From positions 1 through 64,000 of IMG/VR virus record IMGVR_UViG_3300037222_000084: a stretch of DNA of 64,000 nt, one strand, 5' to 3'. Position 1 is the stretch's first letter. Every line of letters begins with the position of its first letter. Below are positions 1 through 6,934 of the stretch, piece after piece. The translations under genes were made by a program, and so were the position numbers. The notes beneath the pieces are model-generated. The model was not told the DNA's origin and did no database searches. It was given only the letters and a program-made list of their open reading frames with translations. This DNA comes from a virus.

Positions 1-26
1 ACTGTCTCAAAACAAAAGGGGTTCTT

Positions 27-815
27 ATGTATCAAAACAATGCAGCACGGTCTACGTCTTTCCTGCAAAATCAACCGCATGTCTCAAAAAGCGACAAGTT
101 TGTTGCAATTGAACCGGCTCAAATTGAGGCAGTTCTCAATGACCATGGGTTTGACTTGGTTCATCTCAAAACGGGACGCGCTAAGTCCGCCGATAGACAG
201 GACTTTCAGACCACAATTGCACGCTACCGTAGTCGGTCTCAATTTGAGATCAATGGGTCTCATTTTGATCTGATTTTTAAGGTGCCGCATCTTTATGGGA
301 AATTGGTCGGTGTCTTAGGCCTATTCCGTGGCGCATGCGCTAACCAATTGAACGTTGGGAAGCATTTTGAGACGATCAAAGTGGCACACTTAGCCAACCC
401 TGTCTCAGAATTAGACAGTCTCATTCCGATGCTTGTTGCACAGCAAGCGTCTCTAGTTGAGATGGTCAAAATGATGCAGGCCCGCACTGTGTCTCCAATT
501 GAGCTGGCTCAATTTGCGACAGAAGTGGCTCAAATTCGATTGGCTCAAACTGAGAATGTGTGCAAGATTTATGCCGCACCTCTTCTCAAAGTGAGACGCA
601 CTGATGATGCTGCTAGCGACTTATGGACCTGTCTCAATGTGGTACAGGAAAACCTTATTCGTGGTGGAGTAGGATATCAAACTGAGACGTTCGATATCAA
701 TAATATCAGAACGGTACGCAATTGCACCGCTCGGAATGTCTCAGAACAATCCGCTAGGGCAATTGATTTGAATGGCTCAATTTGGGACGCTGCATCCAAA
801 TTGCTAACGGCCTAA
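27..815 (+). CDS. DUF932-like phage/plasmid protein
   Basis: A protein of 262 aa starting with ATG after AGGGG. The N-terminal part (about residues 20-50, 'SDKFVAIEPAQIEAVLNDHG') and the C-terminal stretch with NVVQENLIRGG, RTVRN and DLNGSIWDAA resemble the DUF932 family of phage and plasmid proteins, which usually runs 250-300 aa. The biochemical role of that family is not established. The gene lies inside the dyad-repeat field and contains many copies of the repeat. Assignment is from pattern recall. Confidence 0.6.
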   Translation: MYQNNAARSTSFLQNQPHVSKSDKFVAIEPAQIEAVLNDHGFDLVHLKTGRAKSADRQDFQTTIARYRSRSQFEINGSHFDLIFKVPHLYGKLVGVLGLFRGACANQLNVGKHFETIKVAHLANPVSELDSLIPMLVAQQASLVEMVKMMQARTVSPIELAQFATEVAQIRLAQTENVCKIYAAPLLKVRRTDDAASDLWTCLNVVQENLIRGGVGYQTETFDINNIRTVRNCTARNVSEQSARAIDLNGSIWDAASKLLTA

Positions 816-890
816 TTTGATACAGTTAGGACTGCTCCAATATGGGGCAGTCTTTTAGTGTACCAGAATGAAACAAAGGGGAGTATTAAA

Positions 891-1085
891 ATGGAACAGA
901 AGAAATCCCAATATGGGACGACTCGATTTATGGAATGCGCTCAATATTTAGTTGAATCAGAATGGGACGACTTTAAAAACTACGTATCAGAAGGGAACGA
1001 CCCATTTTGCCACATATATTCGACGGCCTATATTGCATTGCACGGTGAGGGCGATTTTGAGACGCTTTTAGGTACGATGGAATAA
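891..1085 (+). CDS. Hypothetical protein, 64 aa
   Basis: No family recognised. The ATG at 891 was chosen over an upstream in-frame GTG at 858 because GGGGAG lies just before it. The protein is acidic, with a Trp-Asp-Asp patch. It is the first of several genes here whose start sits in the context TAT(C/T)AAAATG followed by a purine run. Confidence 0.6.
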   Translation: MEQKKSQYGTTRFMECAQYLVESEWDDFKNYVSEGNDPFCHIYSTAYIALHGEGDFETLLGTME

Positions 1086-1086
1086 T

Positions 1087-1102
1087 TGGCATAACAATTG
1101 CA
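1087..1102 (+). promoter_or_regulatory. Sigma-54-like promoter
   Basis: The sequence TGGCATAACAATTGCA has GG and GC dinucleotides (1088-1089 and 1100-1101) exactly 10 nt apart, matching the -24/-12 pattern of RpoN promoters. It lies 13 nt upstream of the next start codon, which is close, so the transcript leader would be very short. Confidence 0.45.
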
Positions 1103-1114
1103 AGGGGTATCAAA

Positions 1115-1288
1115 ATGAAACGCGATCTCATGTTGAGACAGATTGATTATTGGCTCATAACAGCGAAATTCTATGTCTCAAAAGGAGACGGTTTCGATCA
1201 CTTAGTGTTTGACGCGCTAAATAGGGCGCAATATATAATGGATCAAATTGAGATGATGGAGTCTCCAAATGAAACAGTTAGCAAATAG
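1115..1288 (+). CDS. Hypothetical protein, 57 aa
   Basis: A short open frame starting with ATG after AAGGGG and ending with TAG at 1286-1288. It begins MKRDLMLRQIDYWL and ends SPNETVSK. It looks helical and amphipathic; no family recognised. A sigma-54-like site lies directly upstream. Confidence 0.55.
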   Translation: MKRDLMLRQIDYWLITAKFYVSKGDGFDHLVFDALNRAQYIMDQIEMMESPNETVSK

Positions 1289-1319
1289 TTCTAGGTGTAC
1301 CAAATTGATATGCTGTCAG

Positions 1320-1530
1320 ATTTGCAGTGCATCGGTCGAGTCAAGTCTTGAACTAACACCGTTAGCGGTTAGTTATGGTCAAGCCTTGACGGTGTTAGGC
1401 TGTCTAGACTGTCTAAGCCTAAGCGTTAGGCATGGGTTAGGCGCGTTAGACATAAGAGCGTTAGTCTTAAATTGAGACGGTTTGCATTATTTTCTTTATT
1501 TTTCAGACTAACGCGGTTAGTCTTAATTAA
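1320..1530. repeat. Intergenic stretch built from few short words
   Basis: This gap is made almost entirely of repeated 5-7 nt words such as GTTAG, CTAAG, CTTGAC, GTCAAG and TTAGGC. It contains several short self-complementary pairs, for example GTCAAGTCTTGAAC and GTCTAGACTGTCTAAG. The same vocabulary recurs in the coding stretch at 3690-3950. I see no convincing gene in it. Confidence 0.55.
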
Positions 1531-1569
1531 GCGGTGCAATTGAGCACCGATAAAACGGGGAGTATCAAA

Positions 1570-2028
1570 ATGGGATATACGCATTATTGGTCGTTCAACG
1601 GCAAACGTGGACAAACGGCTCAAAATGAGAAGAAATATCAGAATGCGCTTAAGCAATGTGTCAAAGTGGTACAGTATTATTCTAAGACGTTTGGTGGTCT
1701 TAGTGGATACACCGCGCACGACGTATCGAAACGATACGGTGGTCTCAATGTGAATGGCTCAGAACGAGTCGGTAGTTGTGAGACGTTTGCATTCCGCGAA
1801 CACATGTCTCAAAATGAGCCGGATGCCTGTAAGACTAATCGGTGTCAATATGATACAGTCGTGACCGCGTGTCTTATCATTATGAAACAGTATCTTGGTG
1901 ACTCATTTCAAGTCGGCTCAGATGGATTCGTTTCAGATTGGGCCGATGGCCTGATTCTTGCAGAAAAAGTAACTCGTCTCAAATTGAGCATACCTGTCTC
2001 AATTGAGACCAAACGTAAGGTGGCTTAA
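1570..2028 (+). CDS. MGYTHYW-type conserved phage protein
   Basis: A 152-aa protein that begins MGYTHYW, an N-terminus shared by a widespread group of uncharacterised phage and bacterial proteins. The ATG at 1570 follows GGGGAG and is preferred to an upstream GTG at 1534. The chain is rich in Tyr, Cys and Gln-Asn pairs, partly because dyad-repeat copies run through the coding sequence (near 1741, 1806, 1977 and 1996). Function unknown. Confidence 0.7.
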   Translation: MGYTHYWSFNGKRGQTAQNEKKYQNALKQCVKVVQYYSKTFGGLSGYTAHDVSKRYGGLNVNGSERVGSCETFAFREHMSQNEPDACKTNRCQYDTVVTACLIIMKQYLGDSFQVGSDGFVSDWADGLILAEKVTRLKLSIPVSIETKRKVA

Positions 2029-2029
2029 T

Positions 2030-2428
2030 ATGGGACGTTCAAAATGGTCCGTGACTCGTTTTGAAACGCATCAAGGTGGGCGCTCATTTGGTCCACGCGG
2101 CAAGTATCGTTTTGAGACAAAATTGATTGCTCGTCTCGTTTATATACTGTGCCAAATTGAGGCACTGTTTACAGGTCACAGACCTTGGCTGTCTTATATT
2201 CCTACGTATTCAATTGATACAGACCTTGGCATTGATTTTGCAGATGCAGGTCAATGGAGATCGTATCATATTGAAACATCGGGTGATTCTTTTAATGAGA
2301 TGGTCGATAATGCGACTGTCTCAGAAATAGACCAAGACGGTGGCACAATTGATGCATATGGGTTAGGCGATGCACCGTCTCAAGTTGAGACAGCGTGTCT
2401 CAAGATGATAATGGATAAGGTGTTCTAA
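2030..2428 (+). CDS. Hypothetical protein, 132 aa
   Basis: It starts 1 nt after the previous stop (TAATATG) with AAGGTGG as ribosome site. It begins MGRSKWSVTRFETHQGG and has an acidic C-terminal half. No family recognised. Dyad-repeat copies are present in the coding sequence, notably at 2383. Confidence 0.6.
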   Translation: MGRSKWSVTRFETHQGGRSFGPRGKYRFETKLIARLVYILCQIEALFTGHRPWLSYIPTYSIDTDLGIDFADAGQWRSYHIETSGDSFNEMVDNATVSEIDQDGGTIDAYGLGDAPSQVETACLKMIMDKVF

Positions 2429-2463
2429 TTTAGAGCGTTTCAAACTTAAACAAAGGGGATTTT

Positions 2464-3135
2464 ATGGACTTACTGACTCAAAATGGGAAAATGAAGAAGT
2501 CGTCTCAAAATGGGATTACCAATGTGAATTGGACGATACCAGCGTTTATGTCTCAAACTGGGATTAAGACGTGTCCCAATGCGGGATTATGCGCGGTGGG
2601 CTGTTATGCGCGTCAAGGCGCGTATATGTTTGGGAATGTCAAGACAGCACACGAGGCTAAACTGGCATTGACTCAAAATGATACATTCGTTGGCATGATG
2701 GTTGCAGACATTGAGCGGTGGCTCAATAAGAGAAACACCAAACGTCTCGTTGTGAGAATCCATGATGCGGGTGATTTTTACTCCATGCAATATTTAGACC
2801 GATGGATTAAAATTATGTCTCACTTTGAGGCAGACAAACGTGTCTCGTTTTATGCCTACACAAAGCAAGTGGAGATGTTTCAAAATGAGAAAGCGCGTTT
2901 GCCTAGCAATTTTCGTGCCATATTCTCGTTTGGTGGCAAACAAGACAAACTGATTCAAATTGATACAGATTTCCATGCGCGTGTATTTGAGACAATGGAT
3001 CAATTAGAGGCAGCAGGGTATCAAAATGGGACAGACGACGATATGGTTGCAGCGTTAGGCGTATCAAATAAGATCGGCCTAATATATCATGGGACTAAGA
3101 ACTATATCAATACGAGATGGGATAAGGTGGCATGA
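2464..3135 (+). CDS. GP88-like conserved phage protein
   Basis: A 223-aa protein with a strong AGGGG site before the ATG. Residues 36-50 carry C37, C43 and C47 in CPNAGLCAVGCYARQG, followed by RIHDAGDFYS, a W-x-x-I helix and FYAYTK. This order (Cys cluster, HD-GDFYS, YTK) is what I recall for the GP88 family of mycobacteriophage and other phage proteins. Metal binding through the cysteines is likely, but the activity is unknown. The next gene overlaps it by 4 nt. Confidence 0.65.
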   Translation: MDLLTQNGKMKKSSQNGITNVNWTIPAFMSQTGIKTCPNAGLCAVGCYARQGAYMFGNVKTAHEAKLALTQNDTFVGMMVADIERWLNKRNTKRLVVRIHDAGDFYSMQYLDRWIKIMSHFEADKRVSFYAYTKQVEMFQNEKARLPSNFRAIFSFGGKQDKLIQIDTDFHARVFETMDQLEAAGYQNGTDDDMVAALGVSNKIGLIYHGTKNYINTRWDKVA

Positions 3136-3557
3136 AAATTGATAAGCGTCTCAATGCGAGACATAGCGTTGGTAACACGCGCTCTAGACAGTCTAAGGGC
3201 TCTAGTGGGTTTACCACGCTATACACGCATTATAGACTTAGGGCTCTAAGGCGCGGCTATAGTTGGGACCTAACGAAGTCTCAATTTAAGACGTTTTGTG
3301 AATTGAATTGTTTTTATTGTGGCATTGAACCTAGACAGATACAGCGCGTTTACAGTAAAGAATGTACCAAAGAGGGACTTTTGAATTCTGCATATGTTTA
3401 CAATGGGTTAGACCGCGTGGATAACTCTAAGGGCTATAGCGTGGATAACTGTAAAACGTGCTGTAAAACGTGCAATAGGGCTAAGGATATAATGAGTTAT
3501 CAAGACTTTAAAGATTGGATAAGTAGAGCGTACAAAAATTTGAGCGTATCAGAATGA
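3132..3557 (+). CDS. HNH endonuclease-like protein
   Basis: A 141-aa protein starting at the ATGA overlap. C60-F-Y-C63-G, then GLDRVDNSKGYSVDN (about 92-106) and C107, C110, C111, C114, give the zinc-stabilised HNH layout common in small phage and homing nucleases. The N-terminus is basic (RHSVGNTRSRQSKGS), which fits DNA binding. Short direct repeats (GCGTGGATAACT twice, GTAAAACGTGC twice) lie in the 3' half. Confidence 0.75.
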   Translation: MKIDKRLNARHSVGNTRSRQSKGSSGFTTLYTHYRLRALRRGYSWDLTKSQFKTFCELNCFYCGIEPRQIQRVYSKECTKEGLLNSAYVYNGLDRVDNSKGYSVDNCKTCCKTCNRAKDIMSYQDFKDWISRAYKNLSVSE

Positions 3558-3561
3558 GACA

Positions 3562-3577
3562 TGGCACATAGTTTGCA
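3562..3577 (+). promoter_or_regulatory. Sigma-54-like promoter, upstream copy
   Basis: TGGCACATAGTTTGCA matches the RpoN consensus TGGCAC-N5-TTGC with GG at 3563-3564 and GC at 3575-3576. The -12 half overlaps a perfect palindrome TTGCATATGCAA at 3573-3584. Confidence 0.5.
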
Positions 3578-3622
3578 TATGCAATCGGTGTGCCAAAATT
3601 GTGGATGTATCGAATTGAAACA

Positions 3623-3640
3623 CTGGCCGTTAGTTTGCAT
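3623..3640 (+). promoter_or_regulatory. Sigma-54-like promoter, downstream copy
   Basis: TGGCCGTTAGTTTGCA repeats the layout of the site 61 nt upstream, again with GG-N10-GC spacing. Its -12 half overlaps the palindrome TTTGCATATTGCAAA (3634-3648). The pair lies in front of the gene at 3676. Confidence 0.4.
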
Positions 3641-3675
3641 ATTGCAAATTGCGTGTCATATCAAAAGGAGACGGT

Positions 3676-3933
3676 ATGGAAAATCTCATATTGAAACAAG
3701 GTGATTTTGTCAAGGTCTTGGCCTTGACTGGAGACCTTAGAACGTTAGGCGTATCAAGCGGCGCGGTGTTAGTGGTCGAGACCTTAGGCCTTGACGGTGC
3801 CTTAGGCGTCAAGACGTGGCGCGGTGCCTTGACGTTAGTCAACGTTGACGGGACCTTGACCGATGCATGCCTTGACGTGGCGCGGTGTCAAGGGCCTAAC
3901 GTGGCGTTAGTCAAGGGGTTAGGCGCGGGTTAG
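3676..3933 (+). CDS. Hypothetical protein encoded by word-repeat DNA
   Basis: 85 aa from ATG 3676 after AAAAGGAGACGGT, which decides the start over an upstream in-frame TTG. The product is rich in Gly, Leu, Val, Thr and Ala. The DNA is built from a few words: CCTTGAC (six times, counting one just past the stop), GGCGCGGTG (three times), and GTTAGGC and CCTTAGGC variants. The frame is open and has a good ribosome site, but the protein may be a by-product of DNA-level constraint. Confidence 0.5.
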   Translation: MENLILKQGDFVKVLALTGDLRTLGVSSGAVLVVETLGLDGALGVKTWRGALTLVNVDGTLTDACLDVARCQGPNVALVKGLGAG

Positions 3934-4274
3934 GCGCGACCTTGACAGGCTAACCCATTGAAACGAGGCGAAAACGTCTCGTTTTGAGACAGTTTTTAGC
4001 GTTTCGAGGGGTGCTTATGGTCGCATGCATTTTTTAGCCGCGCTCAATGGCGGGGCGTTTAGGAAGTTGAGGGACCATGCCAAATTAATTTCTTAATTTG
4101 GATGTGATTATTTTGAGGCGCACCATAATCGCTCAGTGACAATTTATGTCAATGGAGATTCGTGCCAAGTCTAAGGTGTTGATTTTATTGAGGATTTAGG
4201 GCCGTTTCAGATTGAGCTGTATAACTTTTAGATAGCATCTCATAATGAGGTGTTGTACCAATGAGGGATGAGAC
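3934..4274. other. Gap without a gene
   Basis: It begins with further word-repeat DNA, then a terminator-like hairpin at 3976-3997. The rest (about 4000-4270) has no open frame with a ribosome site and no repeat I can name. Confidence 0.5.
3976..3997 (+). terminator. Rho-independent-like terminator
   Basis: GTCTC-GTTTT-GAGAC forms a 5-bp stem followed by AGTTTTT. The stem is itself a copy of the local dyad repeat. A second overlapping hairpin, ACGAG with CTCGT, precedes it. Confidence 0.45.
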
Positions 4275-4520
4275 ATGTCTCAAGACAAATTAGAACTGCC
4301 GTTAGGCGAATTGCTCAAACGTTTGCGCGATGCTGCCGATGTGAGCATTGGTCAAGGATACGTGACACAGCCATTGCTTAATTATATTAATGAGCTACAT
4401 CAACATTCTAGTGTTGGTGGTAAAGACTTAACCCATATAGCGTTTGAGCTACAACGCTTTGGACGCCTCAACTCTGAGGATATTCCCACAGTCCTGCATT
4501 ACCTCCAAAGATTCATCTAA
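4275..4520 (+). CDS. Hypothetical protein, 81 aa
   Basis: It starts MSQDKLELPLGELLKRLRDAA and looks helical. The ribosome site (GAGGGATGAGAC) is only fair. No family recognised. It stands alone between two gene-free stretches, so it may be separately expressed. Confidence 0.5.
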   Translation: MSQDKLELPLGELLKRLRDAADVSIGQGYVTQPLLNYINELHQHSSVGGKDLTHIAFELQRFGRLNSEDIPTVLHYLQRFI

Positions 4521-4587
4521 AGACCTGCTAGGCCCATCCATTGGGCTGTCGCAATACTTCACACACTGTCGCAATACTGTCGCAATT

Positions 4588-4610
4588 GTCCCAATTAATA
4601 CAATTGGGAC
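4588..4610. repeat. Perfect 9-bp inverted repeat
   Basis: GTCCCAATT and AATTGGGAC are separated by AATAC. A second left arm (TGTCCCAATTAATACAA) lies at 4629-4644. There is no T-tract, so an operator is as likely as an RNA hairpin. Confidence 0.6.
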
Positions 4611-4735
4611 ATTCTTTGTCCCAATACTTGTCCCAATTAATACAACCAAACTGTCTACGATCTTGACATTGTATAAAAGTTCGACGGGGTGGGTAAATTA
4701 TTGAAACCAATAGGGGTCTGGGCGAAAATCGTTTT

Positions 4736-4768
4736 TTCTGTACAACTGTTTTACAGAATCGTTTTTTT
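4736..4768 (+). terminator. Rho-independent-like terminator
   Basis: TTCTGTA and TACAGAA pair around a 9-nt loop and are followed by TCGTTTTTTT. Confidence 0.6.
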
Positions 4769-4797
4769 AGATGAGAGTCTTTTCAATAGGTTAGCAT

Positions 4798-4813
4798 TGG
4801 CACACGCACTGCA
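4798..4813 (+). promoter_or_regulatory. Sigma-54-like promoter
   Basis: TGGCACACGCACTGCA has GG at 4799-4800 and GC at 4811-4812, ten nt apart, just past the terminator and about 105 nt before the next gene. It closely resembles the site at 14948. Confidence 0.5.
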
Positions 4814-4918
4814 TTAGTATCAAGTCACTCCTTATGTTTACGGAGTGGTGCAGAGTAGGCGGCTTGCACCATTCCGGTTTTATCTAGGGAGCAACAAACA
4901 AACGGTAGGAGTACCAAA

Positions 4919-5203
4919 ATGGGCGCTGAATTTTGTTCTACAACATTCACAGCAAAGACTTCTAAGCAAGTCAAAGAGAAACACGATGAGCTAGTTGAAC
5001 AGGCTCAATACGATCACGGACACTCTGGCTATTCTGGCTCATTCGCAGAAAGTCCTGGTGTCACCGTGTTACCAGCAGAGTTTGACAGCGTTGAAAATGC
5101 CGAAGAATACATTGACGAGAATGCAAAGAAGTGGGAAAACTCATTGGCTGTGCGTATTAAAGGCACAGATACATGGGTTATCGGTGGAGTGTTTTCGTCT
5201 TAA
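4919..5203 (+). CDS. Conserved-looking phage protein, 94 aa
   Basis: It starts after GGTAGGAGTACCAAA. The central segment YDHGHSGYSGSFAESPGV resembles a motif I have seen in uncharacterised phage proteins. It is the first gene after a terminator, a sigma-54-like site and a structured leader, so it probably opens a transcription unit. Function unknown. Confidence 0.6.
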   Translation: MGAEFCSTTFTAKTSKQVKEKHDELVEQAQYDHGHSGYSGSFAESPGVTVLPAEFDSVENAEEYIDENAKKWENSLAVRIKGTDTWVIGGVFSS

Positions 5204-5230
5204 TAACAAACAAACGATAGGAGTATCGTA

Positions 5231-5482
5231 ATGAAACAGCTAAGCATACAAGACATAGGCTCTATTGAAGTGGTCACTGTTCAATCTAAGGCTATTGAGC
5301 GCATCATGTGGGACCACAGAAAAGGCCAAATGATGATTAAGTTCAAGGATTCGCCAGTTTACGTCTACCCGACTGCTACGCGCTCTTTGTTTAAAGAGTT
5401 TGTGGCGTCTGAGTCTAAAGGGCGGTTTTTCTTAGCGAATATCAAGAAACAGCATGCTCAATTTTTGCGATTGGACAACTAA
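5231..5482 (+). CDS. KTSC domain protein
   Basis: 83 aa. Residues 21-78 follow the KTSC pattern: AIERIMWDHRKGQMMIKF, then VYVYP, LFKEFVASESKGRFF and NIKK. KTSC domains occur alone in phages and next to lysyl-tRNA synthetase domains in bacteria, and their role is uncertain. A TAGGAGTATC site precedes the start. Confidence 0.8.
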   Translation: MKQLSIQDIGSIEVVTVQSKAIERIMWDHRKGQMMIKFKDSPVYVYPTATRSLFKEFVASESKGRFFLANIKKQHAQFLRLDN

Positions 5483-5833
5483 ATGACAATCGCATTCGAT
5501 GTAAAGGGTACGCTCGAAGGCCCTAAGGGTAAGTTTGTATTGGGCTTATTGCTTAAGTTGCAAGAGATGGGCCACGAGTGTGTCGTGTGGTCAGGCTCTT
5601 ACGGTTACGCGGTGGACTGTGTTGCAAAATATGGACTAGAAAACGTGCGTGCAGAATCGAAATCGGACAAGTGGTCTCGTGATGAGGCAAACTTCTACGA
5701 TGTAGCCATAGAGGACGACAGAGGTCAAACGTGGCTCGCTGCTAAGAAAATCGTTTTCGTAGATGAGTTGCCTAATGATCCTGGTGGCGTGAACAGATTG
5801 GCAGACATGATAACCGATGGAGAATTAAAATGA
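5483..5833 (+). CDS. HAD-like protein with altered motif I
   Basis: 116 aa starting directly after the previous stop. The N-terminus IAFDVKGTL matches HAD motif I (DxDGT), but the second Asp is Lys, so the general acid/base is missing. VVWSGS fits motif II and VAIEDDRG fits the acidic motif IV. It is probably a degenerate or non-hydrolytic HAD fold, or an enzyme with changed chemistry. Confidence 0.6.
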   Translation: MTIAFDVKGTLEGPKGKFVLGLLLKLQEMGHECVVWSGSYGYAVDCVAKYGLENVRAESKSDKWSRDEANFYDVAIEDDRGQTWLAAKKIVFVDELPNDPGGVNRLADMITDGELK

Positions 5834-6078
5834 GACGCTTAAATCGTGCTGGTTTCAAAGAGTTACGCGATGAGGCTTATAAGTCTGCTGGTATCGTGGG
5901 CAATGCGGCAGAGCGTTTTCAGACGCCACAGCTAGAGTGCGCCTATTCGTTGATGTGTGAGGGCCTTGACGCAATCGACGACCTAGGCTATAAATTGGGC
6001 TATCTCGACGCTGAGACCAATGAAGAGACGGAGCCCACCGAGGGCATTGACAGCGAAGGACAAGAAACGTTTGAATAG
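5830..6078 (+). CDS. Hypothetical acidic protein, 82 aa
   Basis: ATGA overlap with the previous gene. The N-terminus is basic (MRRLNRAGFKELRDEAYKSAG) and the C-terminal 25 residues are strongly acidic. No family recognised. Confidence 0.6.
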   Translation: MRRLNRAGFKELRDEAYKSAGIVGNAAERFQTPQLECAYSLMCEGLDAIDDLGYKLGYLDAETNEETEPTEGIDSEGQETFE

Positions 6079-6232
6079 AATCATTTTTTTAGTAGTATTT
6101 CTAATGGGTTGTGCCGACAATGAGTTGCGTCAGTTCAACCACGAGGACAAAGAGGACTTAGACTGCTATGCCCATTATGGAGCAGAGCAGGGATACTGTG
6201 ACACGGTTTGGCACAAAGGAGTACCAAAATGA
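6071..6232 (+). CDS. Small lipoprotein
   Basis: Starts at TTG 6071 with GAAGGA about 9 nt upstream. An in-frame ATG at 6020 would bury the signal. The resulting MNRIIFLVVFLMGC is a short lipoprotein signal with Cys at about residue 14, followed by a polar Cys-containing tail of about 39 aa. It is likely anchored in the outer membrane. A spanin or superinfection-exclusion role is possible but not shown. Confidence 0.5.
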   Translation: MNRIIFLVVFLMGCADNELRQFNHEDKEDLDCYAHYGAEQGYCDTVWHKGVPK

Positions 6233-6414
6233 GCTGGCTGTTTTTAGTAAATACTGTTGTTTTTGCTGGGCTATACCTGATTTGGAATAAATCAGATTTG
6301 CTCAACTTCTCTCTAAAGGCTATTATGTTTGGTCTATTGGTTTTGAATGGCATTCAGTGCTACAAAGCATTTGAGGTGGATCGAGTTGAGGCAGCAAAGA
6401 GTGTGCCAAAATGA
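6229..6414 (+). CDS. Small membrane protein
   Basis: 61 aa with two predicted membrane helices (WLFLVNTVVFAGLYLIW and AIMFGLLVLNGI). The start overlaps the preceding lipoprotein stop, and the ribosome site is AAAGGAGTACC. The pairing with a small lipoprotein may be functional. Confidence 0.6.
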   Translation: MSWLFLVNTVVFAGLYLIWNKSDLLNFSLKAIMFGLLVLNGIQCYKAFEVDRVEAAKSVPK

Positions 6415-6926
6415 ATACGAAACGTTTTAATAAAGGCGATTTGATTACACCTCAGAGAGGTAAGGGCGGATTTGGCGAAGTATTCAGGTTTGACTCTTAT
6501 GATTCAACGTCTAGCACAGATGGTTGGGTTATAAATAACAAGGGCGTATGCGTGAAGTGTGATTGTACGGGGATGGACCATTGTGATCCATCTGGACTTG
6601 CGATTGTGAAAACTATTTTTTCAGTTGGAGACACAATAGGTGTAAAGCCTGAATATGATAAGGATGGAAAGCACGTCAATACTCGTGGCATGATTCGTGC
6701 TATTGATGCTACCAAGTATTTCGTCCTGTGGTCTAGCGATCCCAACGGCATTCTGGTTGACTACCAGCACAATGAAGTAGATGTTATGGCTTATCTCATT
6801 CATAAGCAGGATGCACCATCAAGCGGTGGGCCGCATAACTGCGCGGACCACATGGAGTTTTGCCAGGGCTTTAGGTTCGATTATCGTTTCTGTAAAGTGT
6901 GTGGCTCAAAACATAACGCAGCATAG
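6411..6926 (+). CDS. Hypothetical protein with C-terminal CxxC
   Basis: 171 aa starting at ATGA. It has a Cys/His cluster CVKCDCTGMDHC near residues 47-58 and ends FCKVCGSKH, so two small metal sites are plausible. The middle (FSVGDTIGVKPEY) looks like a beta-rich SH3-type segment. No family named. Confidence 0.6.
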   Translation: MNTKRFNKGDLITPQRGKGGFGEVFRFDSYDSTSSTDGWVINNKGVCVKCDCTGMDHCDPSGLAIVKTIFSVGDTIGVKPEYDKDGKHVNTRGMIRAIDATKYFVLWSSDPNGILVDYQHNEVDVMAYLIHKQDAPSSGGPHNCADHMEFCQGFRFDYRFCKVCGSKHNAA

Positions 6927-6934
6927 GAGATGTT

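Larger units (their letters stand above)
1..4270. repeat. Dense imperfect-dyad repeat field
   Basis: More than 25 copies of a degenerate dyad near GTCTCAAnnTTGAGAC are scattered through genes and gaps alike. Clear examples start near 235, 586, 774, 1806, 1996, 2383, 2502, 2550, 3019 and 3147. The copies fall in different places of unrelated proteins and push those proteins toward SQNG, SQNE and TQN peptides, so the constraint appears to act on the DNA. Copies are much rarer to the right of about 4.3 kb. Function unknown. Confidence 0.7.
4521..4918. other. Regulatory gap of about 400 nt
   Basis: No gene seen. In order it holds three copies of TGTCGCAAT and three of TGTCCCAAT (4550-4645), a 9-bp inverted repeat, a terminator, a sigma-54-like site and a leader with two 6-bp hairpins (CACTCC/GGAGTG and GGTGCA/TGCACC, within about 4830-4880). 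Confidence 0.6.

Noticed and set aside
1269-1475. 68-aa rightward ORF with a GGAG upstream
   Set aside because: It runs through word-repeat DNA, overlaps the end of the 57-aa gene out of frame and has an odd Cys/Leu-rich composition.
3690-3960. CRISPR array
   Set aside because: The repeated words are short, irregular and without spacers of even length.
4663-4700. Sigma-70 promoter around TTGACATTGTATAAA
   Set aside because: The TATAAA lies only 3 nt after TTGACA, and no -10 box occurs at normal spacing.
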